From contig NC_052511.1 of assembly GCF_014356525.2 (NCBI RefSeq), positions 11,647,729 to 11,711,728 of the forward strand: DNA of 64,000 nucleotides, written 5' to 3'. Below are positions 46,990 to 56,584 of this stretch, in pieces; the first letter of the stretch is position 1; each line of letters begins with the position of its first letter. Position numbers and translations under genes: made by a program. The notes beneath the pieces were generated by a model, which did no database searches, was not told the DNA's origin, and worked only from the letters and a program-made list of their open reading frames with translations. This stretch comes from Nilaparvata lugens (Eukaryota; Arthropoda; Insecta; Hemiptera; Delphacidae).

Positions 46990-47165
46990 AACATGAGCAG
47001 CAGAATATACAGTACGGGAAAATTAGCTGTTGACCAATGAACGTTTAGCTTTATCGTCATTGGCCGAGACTAGACACGCCCCAAGTATTCTGAATATGGT
47101 CTCGGGCAACTCTCAATCTCCATTAGACAACAGCTCATGGTCAATCGGAGGTCTTCTTTCATTCA
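46990..47165. mobile_element. Inverted-repeat element, relative of 29585
   Basis: AATTAGCTGTTGACCAATGA with TCATTGGCCGAGACTAG on the left; ACAACAGCTCATGGTCAATC on the right in inverted orientation. Homology to 30005-30120 continues to about 47260 (CAACGTTCAAGCTTTCAGT, ACAACCGA). Confidence 0.6.
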
Positions 47166-47269
47166 TATTCTACTGCTCAACGTTCAAGCTTTCAGTTTAC
47201 TGGTTACACCACTAGACTGATAATGGGGTAACAACCGAAACTAGTATATCTAAGATATTTCAAAACATT

Positions 47270-48130
47270 TATCCTTTGATAGGCGAAGAAATCGATTCGA
47301 AAATGAACTATTCCAAACATGAATCAAGAAGAGAGTTATATTATTCATGCCAGAGGATACATTAAATAGAAAATTCATAGTATCCCTGGAGTCTTTCCTG
47401 AACAATCAGAAATATAGACAAAGAATGATGGAAAACGTTCAACTTGGGCAGATCTTCGAAGGACGTTTTACTTTTCTAATTCCAATACACCTCTCTTTGT
47501 CTTATGCTGATCATGATGGCTTATGGAATTCGTAGATTTTGCATAGTTTGCAATAATTGGGGAAACCCATTGATAATGCTGAGGACTAATTTTGTCGGTC
47601 GCATTCCCTTGGACATCTCGAAAATCATTCAAACACAAGATTGATATGGGGTTCTAAATCAATTTGCATGTGAAATAATTTTCGCCACACTGCACAGAAA
47701 GCAGCTGTTTTCCAGTCCCTACGTGGATCTGAAAGACATTGTTTGCAGACGACTCTCGTCTAACGTCAGAACAGGTCTAGGCCGGAAAGTACCCTTTCCA
47801 GCTGCTAACATGGAACTAAGAAAGGTGATCAAAAAACAGCTGATCTAAAAACTTTTCATCATTTGTGTTCATTATTCAATAATTAAAACATTTATAATAA
47901 TATCATCTTATTGTCATTTGAAAGAATAAGAAAGTATAAGCTCAACCTCCCACATAATTGAACATCATCTTTTAGGTTATTTAGACAAATCAGAATAAAA
48001 AATAAAAATACTTGGACAATTTCCTGATATCCAGATTACCTCAGATTTGCTAGAGCTATCACCTTCCACTTCTGCTTTCGGAAGTGCCTAATAAACAATT
48101 TTTCTCATATATATATTGTTTATTTTGTGT
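47270..48130. other. Intergenic, nothing identified
   Basis: The + frame 47347-47535 has no recognised domain. 47700-47800 is GC-richer without a clear feature. Confidence 0.3.
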
Positions 48131-48131
48131 G

Positions 48132-48280
48132 GCGAAAAATAGCGTTCGCACTACGGGCAAAAATGTTTTTCCGGCTCTCAATCTTCTCTAGTCCTCGGCC
48201 TACGGCCTCGGACTTGAAAACCGATTTCGAGCCGGAAAAATCTCATTTTCTGCTCTAGGTGCGAAATATACTATTTTTGC
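48132..48280. mobile_element. ~149-bp MITE with inner hairpin
   Basis: GCGAAAAATAGCGTTCGCAC and GTGCGAAATATACTATTTTT GC are diverged TIRs; TTTTTCCGGCTC and GAGCCGGAAAAA mirror each other further in, and CCTCGGCCTACGGCCTCGG forms the central loop. Confidence 0.7.
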
Positions 48281-48447
48281 AGTTAGATGAGAAACCAATC
48301 TCAAAGAGTACACTGTGAAATCCAATCACAAGGTCAAGCACTTCTTGATCTACTATCTCAATATTTGATAATTGACCGAGCGAAGTGAGATGAAGATTTT
48401 AAGATAAGTAGACGGTTTTGCATTTCTCTTCATGTTTAAATGTTTAT

Positions 48448-49018
48448 GGGCCGGTTTCCGAGCTCAGGATTCAGCTAAGTTCTAAACTTTAACAGCTGGA
48501 GTCAGAAAGTTAGCTTTTCAAAACGGGGCGTAGTCGCAGTTTTTATAAGAGTAGTCGCAGTTTTTATTTTCTCATTTCTATAATTATTGGAAACGTTTTT
48601 TCTTGACGAAATCAAATATTTCTAAATAATTCAAAATAGCTGAAACTTTACACTATTGTCTCTTTATTTTATTTTGTGTTCAGTTTTCTAGTTTTTTGGA
48701 ATTTAATTCAAACGTGACTGTGACAATGACTAATGCTGCGTTTACACCAAAGTTATCAACAAAAAGTTAATAACTTAATCCTTAAAGATTCTATTGGATT
48801 GAACATAACTAATCATACACATTATGAACATAAGTGTTTGTCAAGTTCCGTTCAATCTAATGGAATCTATAAGGATTAAGTTATTAAGATATAACTTTAA
48901 TATATAACTTTGGTGTAAACGCAGCTTACGACTACGCCCCGTTTTGGAAAGCCAATTTTCTGACTCCAGCTGTTCAAAGTCTAGAACTTAGTCAAATCTC
49001 AAGCTCGGAAACCGGCCC
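48448..49018. mobile_element. GGGCCGG-ended MITE, interrupted copy
   Basis: GGGCCGGTTTCCGAGCTCAG with CAGCTGGAGTCAGAAAG at the left mirrors CTTTCTGACTCCAGCTG-type sequence and AAGCTCGGAAACCGGCCC at the right. TAT flanks both ends. Reverse orientation of 15889-16250 and split by the MITE at 48733-48926. A local duplication of AGTCGCAGTTTTTAT is present at 48533-48568. Confidence 0.8.
48733..48926. mobile_element. Shared-core MITE (copy 2), nested, TA target duplication
   Basis: TIRs CTGCGTTTACACCAAAGTTA and its mirror TAACTTTGGTGTAAACGCAG. The interior TTCTATTGGATTGAACATA and AAGTTCCGTTCAATCTAATG is the same core as in 1853-2022 and 60051-60230, but the ends differ completely from theirs. TA at 48731-48732 and 48927-48928; comparing with 15889-16250 shows a single TA at the pre-insertion site (GACTACGACT). 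Confidence 0.88.
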
Positions 49019-49400
49019 TATATGTTTATATGTTGCGCATTTACGGCGAAACGCAGCAATAGATTTTCATGAAATTTCACATGTATGTTCCTTTTTAAAT
49101 TGCGCGTCGACGTTTATACAAGGTCTTTGGAAATTTTGAATTTCAAGGATAATATAAAAGGGAAAGGAGCCTCCTTCATACGCTAATAATATAGTAAATC
49201 AGACTTTAGAATTATTCATCATAAATCAGCTGTCGAGTGGATTATAAATTGCATGCCATGACGCATGCAATTCAATATCTCAATGTAACTTGGTGAAAAA
49301 TCAGCTGCTGTGTGGACTATTAATTGCATGCCTCATTAAATGCAATTTTTATGAACTATTGATTGCATGCTAAAACGCATACAATTAATAACTAAAATAA
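49019..49400. repeat. Repeat with two ~75-bp units
   Basis: AAATCAGCTGTCGAGTGGAT with TATAAATTGCATGCC is followed by AAATCAGCTGCTGTGTGGAC with TATTAATTGCATGCC and then TATTGATTGCATGCTAAAAC GCAT. Looks like part of a larger dispersed repeat; ends not found. Confidence 0.5.
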
Positions 49401-50290
49401 CATAGTATTGTCTCTCGACCATTCTCTGCTTTGAACTCGGGCTGTCCTGTTGCCAGTATGTCTTGAAGGAGATTAGCTTTTGATGTTAGCATTTTTGATA
49501 CACCAACCTCAACAGCCATTAGCCGTTTTCACACCGATATTTCGCCGACACGACATACAGACAGGATTTACTCTGATGGACAGTATAAGAGGAGGATATG
49601 GTTTATAACTGCACGAGGTCTACTGTTTACAGAACTACTAGTAATCGTATTTCACTTTTTCATTGTGCGAGAAGAGAACGATTTCTGGTCTGATTCCACA
49701 TAACACTGAATATGAATTTTTGGACAGTCGTTTTCGAATGACCTGAGGGAACATAAAAGCCTCTAAAAAAGTCAAATTTCTGACTTAAAAATTGGTGAGT
49801 GATTTCTATATCCAATTTCCATATTCTCACCCTCCTCAGCATGATCCGAATTTGGTGAAATTTTATTTATTGTATGAAACACTATAATCATAATATTATT
49901 ATGATATTGGAGGAGAAACTAGGCTGAGCCTGTACTATTTCTCTCCAAAAATGTTGATAAAATGTTAATGTTGTCCAAAGGTCAAGGTTATGAATTAACT
50001 CACTGCTTCGTCAATTGATCTTTGGTCTAGGAATAATGATTTGAAAATTTTGAATTTTGAAGGTTGACATACCTAATAATTTAAATGAATCATAGAATGT
50101 GGATATGTGGATATTGAGTGTAACTACAGTTTCTGTAACTTCCGAATCATCGAGAAGATATTTAAAAAACTTGAATTACAAATATTCAGCGAAATCCACT
50201 TCTCAAGGTCCAACGAACTTAGCAGGCACGTATCTCAACTTTGAGAAAATACGATTCTAGCGCGGTGACAAAGCCAACTTCATAATCTTC
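49401..50290. other. Intergenic, nothing identified
   Basis: No supported gene or repeat. Confidence 0.35.
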
Positions 50291-50292
50291 AT

Positions 50293-50691
50293 AATAATTA
50301 TTCATAATCCCCAAAGCATCATAATCAAAAAAATCGAGAAGCGTTCAAAGATTCAAAAACTCAAAAATACATCAATTTTGGGTGAAATTTTATAACTTAT
50401 TTCCGCTCACACATGGACGTCGTTTCTGACATATATTGTTGGGTGGAATCATGAATCTCACGATAAGTAAATGGATTGATTACCAGTGTTAATAATTATT
50501 CATAATCCCCAAAGCATCATAATCAAAAATATCGAGAAACGTTCAAAGATTCAAAAACGCAAAAATACATCCATTTTGGGTGAAATTTTATAACTTATTT
50601 CCGCTCACACTTGGACGTCGTTTCTGACATAAATATTGTTGGGTGGAATCTTGAATCTTATGATAAGTAAATGGATTGATTACCAGTGTTA
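50293..50691. repeat. Two-copy tandem repeat, ~198-bp unit
   Basis: AATAATTATTCATAATCCCC begins at 50293 and 50491. The units are about 95 % alike through TTCCGCTCACACATGGACGT, TTGTTGGGTGGAATC and TGATTACCAGTGTTA. Confidence 0.92.
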
Positions 50692-50929
50692 GTTCAATCA
50701 TTCAAAGTAATATGTTATTAAAATCAAGAGTAATTTCAGAAAAAAAACACATTAGTCCTGCTTCCATTCAGGAGCACAAATCAGTAAAGATATCAAATCG
50801 GATCAAATTTGCATGGATATACTAATTTTGGAGGCATTTATTGTTTTCGCTTGATTATTAGCTGGTGTTATCTTTGAAATCGTACAAAATATAATTTTCT
50901 AGAGTATCAATCATGAAAGTATTTTAAAA

Positions 50930-51268
50930 AGCATAATTAGATGAGAGAATGTGGATGCAAAAGGGATAATATTCTTGATAATTCAATCGACTTCCCATTG
51001 GTTTCTATTTTTAAAGTTTCGAATGCTAAGTAGTAGGAATTCTGTTATCAATTCGGATCTTAATCTTTCTAAATTCAAAATTAATTGTTTCAAGTGTTTG
51101 TGTTTTTTTTTTTCAATGTGGAAGAAGTTAGTGAAGAATCGAAAAGTCGCACATAACTTTTATTTGGACAATTTATTTTATGAAATTGGGATGAAAAGAA
51201 GTTTTGAACTGTAGTCTGTTTCTTTGTCCTTACGTTGATTGTAAATGTTGAATAAATAAATAAATAAA
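50930..51268 (+). mobile_element. LINE 3' end with coding remnant
   Basis: The frame up to 51212 encodes NLSKFKINCFKCLCF...KKLVKNRKVAHNFY, LDNLFYEIGMKRSFEL, then a short UTR and (AAATA)n tail at 51246-51268. It aligns with 46738-46965 in reverse. I take it as the C-terminus of a LINE ORF2 from its tail structure and its two dispersed copies, not from a recognised domain. Confidence 0.55.
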
Positions 51269-53062
51269 ACTATAGATTTTTTAATTCAAATAAAAATCAG
51301 AATCTGTGATAACTTCAATTCTTCCCAGAGAAGCTCCTTTTGCTGAAATTCCCAAAATATGCTAAAGGTATTTCGAAACCAGAAATGTTTGAATGATCGA
51401 GGACAAGACGATTGAAACTCCCATTCCTCTTCGTACTGTGTTTTCTTCAACAATTTATCGGAAGTAATATAATCATTTATTGTTGTGCCGAATCATTTCA
51501 TTCCTTCCATAAATAAAAAGGTACAAATGGAGAATATCCGTAGTTGTTCGATACGGGGGCGGGTGGATTTGTTTCTGAATGTTTGTGGAAGAGAGAAAAC
51601 TTCCAATTTCCTCTAGAGAGAAAATTCCTTCTGAAGAATGAGAAATTACAAGCAGGAATTAGTTTGGACAGATGGAATTAAATAGAGAATGCAAGCTAAA
51701 TAAAAGCTTTCATTTAGGATTTTCGTTGAATGATAATTATATATTAATTAGCATTTGAATAAATGCATTCTCTATTTAATTCCATCTGTAACTGGTTGGC
51801 CGCTATGGTTTCGTATAAAATGAGCGCTGCTATCCAGAGATTGTCAGTTTGGTGTAAGGGTAAGCATTCCTGACTGGCAATTGGGAGGTACCGGGTTCGA
51901 TTCCCGGGCTGGCAACTAGTTTTTGGATAGTAGTTCTCATCGAATTTCCATCCCATCGAATTTAGCCCTGTTGTCAATGTCTGCAGTAGCAGAGGTCTTC
52001 GGGGTGATTTGCAGCATCTATTTAGGATTTTCGTTAAATAACAATTAAATAGTTTGGAAGTCTGGTCACGTTCACAGTCTATCAAAAAATTCTTCTTTTC
52101 AAAAATTAACTGGAGCATGATTTCAACACAGAATAAAAATACATAGTTTTCAAAAAAACTATGATTAGATAAAACTATTATTAGATTCAGCAAATAATTG
52201 AATTTCTCAACTGAATATCATGCAGTTAACCAGTTTTATTGACATATACAAAATCGCCTTTTATTATCAGTCTTCTTTCCACCAGTTTAACAGAGTTTTG
52301 TAACATGGGGTACTCCTGAAGCTCATTTTGTCAATATTTTCGACTGTATTCTATAGCCTACAAGACCGGTGAGAATCAGTTAGTACAAAAGAGCCAGTTT
52401 CCCTGAGATTCCCCAGTTTATTGCGGGAGAATGATTTTCGGTAGACATGAAAGTACAGTGTCCGCCATTGCACCTGCCAAACCTTGTAGCAATAAAATGT
52501 GATTTACCGTTCAACTGCTCGTTCCCATCTTTATGACACCGTGAGGATTACATTCTATGGCATTCAGCTCTCATAAAAAAACACCTTTTTGGATGTCACG
52601 AAGATGTCTGGGGGCCCATTAGCCTGTATCTCCTCCTTGCATGCTATTTTAATGTCTGGACATCCTGAACGGGAGAGCTTCTAACAGGAGAGATTCTTAA
52701 TGTTCGCTTCCCATTGGCTATTTCAAATCAGAGTCGGAGTATCTTTCTGACGCGCATGGAGTTTGAAATGTTTGGGATAACTCTACGTGGGATATTTTGT
52801 GTAGATGTTTTCCTAGATAGAAAAGAAGTTTTATGGGTATTTTTCAAAAAAATCGAAGAGGTAGGCTATTATTTTTTTTAAAAAGACAGAAATACGTTCT
52901 CATGGAGTTTGTCATGAATCACTTTTTGTGTGAAAGTTCACATTTATGTTGATAAGAATTATTCATAATCTCAACCTTCAAACTTTTTTTACTCTCTCTT
53001 TATGCCAAAATTATTAGTTGCATTGCATGTTTCCACTCGTTTGCATTGTATCTCATGAGGTT
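51243..53062. repeat. Direct repeat A flanking the LINE fold-back
   Basis: Matches 56585-58430 throughout. The left ~450 bases are about 89 % alike by eye, whereas 52260-52800 is about 98 % alike. Contents: a hairpin with 25-bp perfect arms (51669-51693 and 51764-51788), the tRNA-like SINE head (51842-51914) and its body, then a GC-richer block (52300-52800) of unknown nature. It ends in TCATGAGGTT, which is also the first ten bases of the adjoining LINE segment. Confidence 0.9.
51842..51914 (+). repeat. tRNA-like SINE head (copy 1), anticodon GGC
   Basis: Folds as a cloverleaf: acceptor TGTCAGT/GCTGGCA, D stem GTG/CAT, anticodon stem TCCTGA/TTGGGA around CTGGCAA, T arm CCGGG-TTCGATT-CCCGG. 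The anticodon would be GGC (Ala), which eukaryotic nuclear tRNA sets normally lack, and there is SINE-like sequence downstream to about 52050. ATTTAGGATTTTCGTT flanks it at about 51714 and 52023, possibly the target duplication. I therefore call it a SINE, not a tRNA gene. Confidence 0.7.
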
Positions 53063-54262
53063 GTGTTTGGGCATTGGGTGAGAAAGTCATGAATACGCTT
53101 TTAGAAGCATTTAAAGTAAGCAGATGTTCATCGAGCCAAGATTGTGCTACTCTTAGACCATTTTCTGCGCTAAGGCGCACGTCCTCCAGGAATTGCCAGT
53201 GAAAGTGAGAGCGGTATCATCAGCAAAGGATACGATTGAGCAGTTCCCAATGTCAACTTTAAGAAAATCATTAATATAAATTTGGAAAAGTATTGGTGAT
53301 AAAACAGTGCCTTGAGGCAGACCATATTCAGTAAGTTTTTTATTACTTGATAAAGTATTCAGCGTAAGTAGTTGATACCGTTCAGTTAGATAACTATTGA
53401 ATAGTTTGAGAGGTGAGCCTCTGATTCCAAGGTGTTCCATCTTCTCTAATAATCTTGACTGGGATACAGTGTCAAAAGCCTTTGCCAAGTCTAAGAAAGT
53501 TGTTAGTTTTCTTTTACTGTTGAAGTTTTCAATTATTCTTTCCAAAAAGTCGGATATTGCATCTTCTGTTGATATGCCACTCTAAATCCATACTGATTTC
53601 TGTTGATAATTCTATGTTTATTCAAATAACTTACTAGTCTCTTTTTATAATTTTCTCCATTATTTTAGCTAAATTATTTATTAAACTTATTGGGCGATAA
53701 TTTGAGGGGTTTGATTTATCACCTGATTTATAAAGAGGAACAACTTTAGCAACTTTAAATAGTTTAGGAAAATAACCTACCAAAAAACATTTATTTATTA
53801 TCATTTTAAGAGGCTCTACAATATAGGAAGCTATTTTTTTCAGACAGGCAGAACTCAAATTGTCTACTCCTGGAGAAGAGTTACTTCTGAGAGAATTGAT
53901 TGTGTCTATTATTTCATCATTGTTTGTATCAGCCAAATAAAATGAATTGAATGAGGGGATTGACGAATCGGCATGAGTACGTTGTCTAGGGCTGTTATTT
54001 ATTATTTTATTAGCATATAATTGACCTACATGCGTGAAATGGTGGTTTAGAACTTCGGGATCTATATTGGGTATTTTTTTATCTCGTTTTATATTCAATA
54101 GATCATTGATACACTCCCATGTCTTTTTCGAATTGCCTCTGCTTTGGAGTAGTATATTATTATAGTAGTCATACTTCGATTTTTTATCATGTTGTTTAAT
54201 GTGTTTCTGTAGTTTTATATAGTGATTTGAGAAAGTTGTTTTGAGGCTGTTTTTTTAATTTC
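53053..54262 (-). mobile_element. Inverted LINE segment (left arm of fold-back)
   Basis: Reverse complement of 54298-55513 with only scattered differences, mostly single-base losses in homopolymers. It encodes the same N-terminal and RT region (MNIKRDKKIPNIDPEVLNHH through FADD) but broken into frames 53634-54098, 53153-53545 and 52989-53180 by frameshifts. Its 5' side extends 35 nt further than the right arm, and those bases form the loop (54263-54297). Confidence 0.93.
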
Positions 54263-54297
54263 TGATGCATTTTATCTCGTTTTCTTATTGACGTTAA

Positions 54298-56583
54298 GAA
54301 ATTAAAAAAACAGCCTCAAAACAACTTCTCAAATCACTATATAAAAACTACAGAAACACATTAAACAACATGATAAAAAATCGAAGTATGACTACTATAA
54401 TAATATACTACTCCAAAGCAGAGGCAATTCGAAAAAGACATGGGAGTGTATCAATGATCTATTGAATATAAAACGAGATAAAAAAATACCCAATATAGAT
54501 CCCGAAGTTCTAAACCACCATTTCACGCATGTAGGTCAATTATATGCTAATAAAATAATAAATAACAGCCCTAGACAACGTACTCATGCCGATTCGTCAA
54601 TCCCCTCATTCAATTCATTTTATTTGGCTGATACAAACAATGATGAAATAATAGACACAATCAATTCTCTCAGAAGTAACTCTTCTCCAGGAGTAGACAA
54701 TTTGAGTTCTGCCTGTCTGAAAAAAATAGCTTCCTATATTGTAGAGCCTCTTAAAATGATAATAAATAAATGTTTTTTGGTAGGTTATTTTCCTAAACTA
54801 TTTAAAGTTGCTAAAGTTGTTCCTCTTTATAAATCAGGTGATAAATCAAACCCCTCAAATTATCGCCCAATAAGTTTAATAAATAATTTAGCTAAAATAA
54901 TGGAGAAAATTATAAAGAAGAGACTAGTAAGTTATTTGAATAAACATAGAATTATCAACAGAAATCAGTATGGATTTAAGAGTGGCATATCAACAGAAGA
55001 TGCAATATCCGACTTTTTGGAAAGAATAATTGAAAACTTCAACAGTAAAAAGAAAACTTTAACAACTTTCTTAGACTTGGCAAAGGCTTTTGACACTGTA
55101 TCCCAGTCAAGATTATTAGAGAAGATGGAACACCTTGGAATCAGAGGCTCACCTCTCAAACTATTCAATAGTTATCTAACTGAACGGTATCAACTACTTA
55201 CGCTGAATACTTTATCAAGTAATAAAAAACTTACTGAATATGGTCTGCCTCAAGGCACTGTTTTATCACCAATACTTTTCCAAATTTATATTAATGATTT
55301 TCTTAAAGTTGACATTGGGAACTGCTCAATCGTATCCTTTGCTGATGATACCGCTCTCACTTTCACTGGCAATTCCTGGGAGGACGTGCGCCTTAGCGCA
55401 GAAAATGGTCTAAGAGTAGCACAATCTTGGCTCGATGAACATCTGCTTACTTTAAATGCTTCTAAAAGCGTATTCATGACTTTCTCACCCAATGCCCAAA
55501 CACAACCTCATGAAATAGAAAGTATTAAAATACACCAAGTAAACTGCAATTGTCAACAATCAACAAATCACTGCTTTTGTCCTGAAATTCGAAAAAAGGA
55601 CCGAGTAAAATACCTGGGAATACTGTTGGATCCATATCTGAGATGGAATATTCATATAAACAGCATGTGTTTAAAAATAAAATTTCTAATATATAAATTT
55701 CATCAAATTAGAGAACTAAATAACTTGAAAATAGCCCGATTAATCTACTTCTCTTATGCACAAGCTGTCTTACAATATGGAATAAGAGCTTGGGGTGGAG
55801 CCTTGAACACTCATTTTGAAAAACTTTTCATAATTCAAAAATATATTATTAAAACAATTCTAGGCAAACCCAGACTTTATCCTACAAGCGATCTTTTCAA
55901 TGAATTCAAAGTACTAACTGTTCGACAGCTGTACATAAAAAATTTGATAATATATATTAAGAAGAATAAAAATAAATTTCTTCTTCGTGAAAGAAACTTG
56001 AATTTAAATTTACGTCCTATTAGAGAAACATTCCATCAAGAGAGGATGGATTTGAATGTATGTAGAAGACAATTCACTTACTTATCACAGAGGATAATAA
56101 ATCTTGTTCCTACTCATTTTGTTGCCAATACAAGCCGGAGCAAAAAACTAAATTGCGAGATTGAGGAATGGATAAGATCAAATAAAACTGAAGAAAAATC
56201 TTCTAAGCACCAACTGTTTCTTGTTTTTATGTTTTGTTTTTTTTTATCATAGAATAATAATTATTGTGTTTTACTAACTTTTATCTAATTTAATCTACAA
56301 ACTTATATTTGTGTGTAAGTTCCACTAATCTTTGTTCTTTTTTGGTTCAATTTCTTAGTTTATATTGAATAAATATATTACTGCAACTTAGGTCTACGCA
56401 CAGGTTTTACCTTGTAGGCTACTCCTTAAACATAGATGGACATAAAAAAATAATATACTGCAGTTTTGGGATCATTTTATATATTTAATAGTATTTTTCT
56501 TGTATTATTTTTATATGTTATAATATTAGATTATTATAATTGTGTATGTTTTTTGAGAAATAAATTTGAATTTGAATTTGAAT
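54298..56583 (+). mobile_element. Jockey/CR1-type LINE, 5' truncated, (TTTGAA)n tail
   Basis: Starts abruptly at the fold-back centre inside coding sequence (AAATTAAAAAAACAGCCTC), runs through a long RT frame, a ~300-base AT-rich 3' untranslated region and ends AAATAAATTTGAATTTGAAT (TTTGAA)n before repeat A'. The endonuclease and any ORF1 are missing. Confidence 0.88.
54462..56252 (+). CDS. LINE reverse transcriptase (ORF2 fragment)
   Basis: 596 open codons; no ATG marks the left end because the copy is truncated, and the frame begins at a TTG after a frameshifted upstream part. Reverse transcriptase signatures in order: SSPGVDNLSSACLKKI (about 74-90), YRPISLINNLAKIMEKII (about 134), LDLAKAFDTVS (204-214, catalytic Asp of motif A), YGLPQGTVLSPILF (260-273, motif B), SFADDTALT (292-300, motif C Asp-Asp) and VKYLGILLD (about 385). 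A post-RT region of ~200 residues contains YAQAVLQYGIRAWGG. The catalytic triad is intact, but no endonuclease remains. Jockey/CR1-like by motif style; the clade is not proven. It would copy its own RNA by target-primed reverse transcription if complete. Confidence 0.9.
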   Translation: MNIKRDKKIPNIDPEVLNHHFTHVGQLYANKIINNSPRQRTHADSSIPSFNSFYLADTNNDEIIDTINSLRSNSSPGVDNLSSACLKKIASYIVEPLKMIINKCFLVGYFPKLFKVAKVVPLYKSGDKSNPSNYRPISLINNLAKIMEKIIKKRLVSYLNKHRIINRNQYGFKSGISTEDAISDFLERIIENFNSKKKTLTTFLDLAKAFDTVSQSRLLEKMEHLGIRGSPLKLFNSYLTERYQLLTLNTLSSNKKLTEYGLPQGTVLSPILFQIYINDFLKVDIGNCSIVSFADDTALTFTGNSWEDVRLSAENGLRVAQSWLDEHLLTLNASKSVFMTFSPNAQTQPHEIESIKIHQVNCNCQQSTNHCFCPEIRKKDRVKYLGILLDPYLRWNIHINSMCLKIKFLIYKFHQIRELNNLKIARLIYFSYAQAVLQYGIRAWGGALNTHFEKLFIIQKYIIKTILGKPRLYPTSDLFNEFKVLTVRQLYIKNLIIYIKKNKNKFLLRERNLNLNLRPIRETFHQERMDLNVCRRQFTYLSQRIINLVPTHFVANTSRSKKLNCEIEEWIRSNKTEEKSSKHQLFLVFMFCFFLS

Positions 56584-56584
56584 T
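56253..56584 (+). other. LINE 3' untranslated region
   Basis: AT-rich, with TTGAATAAATATATTACTGC as a possible polyadenylation-like region, ending in the (TTTGAA)n tail. Confidence 0.6.

Noticed and set aside
51744..52193. 149-codon minus-strand frame including CQPGNRTRYLPIASQECLP
   Set aside because: It is the antisense translation of the tRNA-like SINE head; the repeat at 57087-57317 gives the same peptide.
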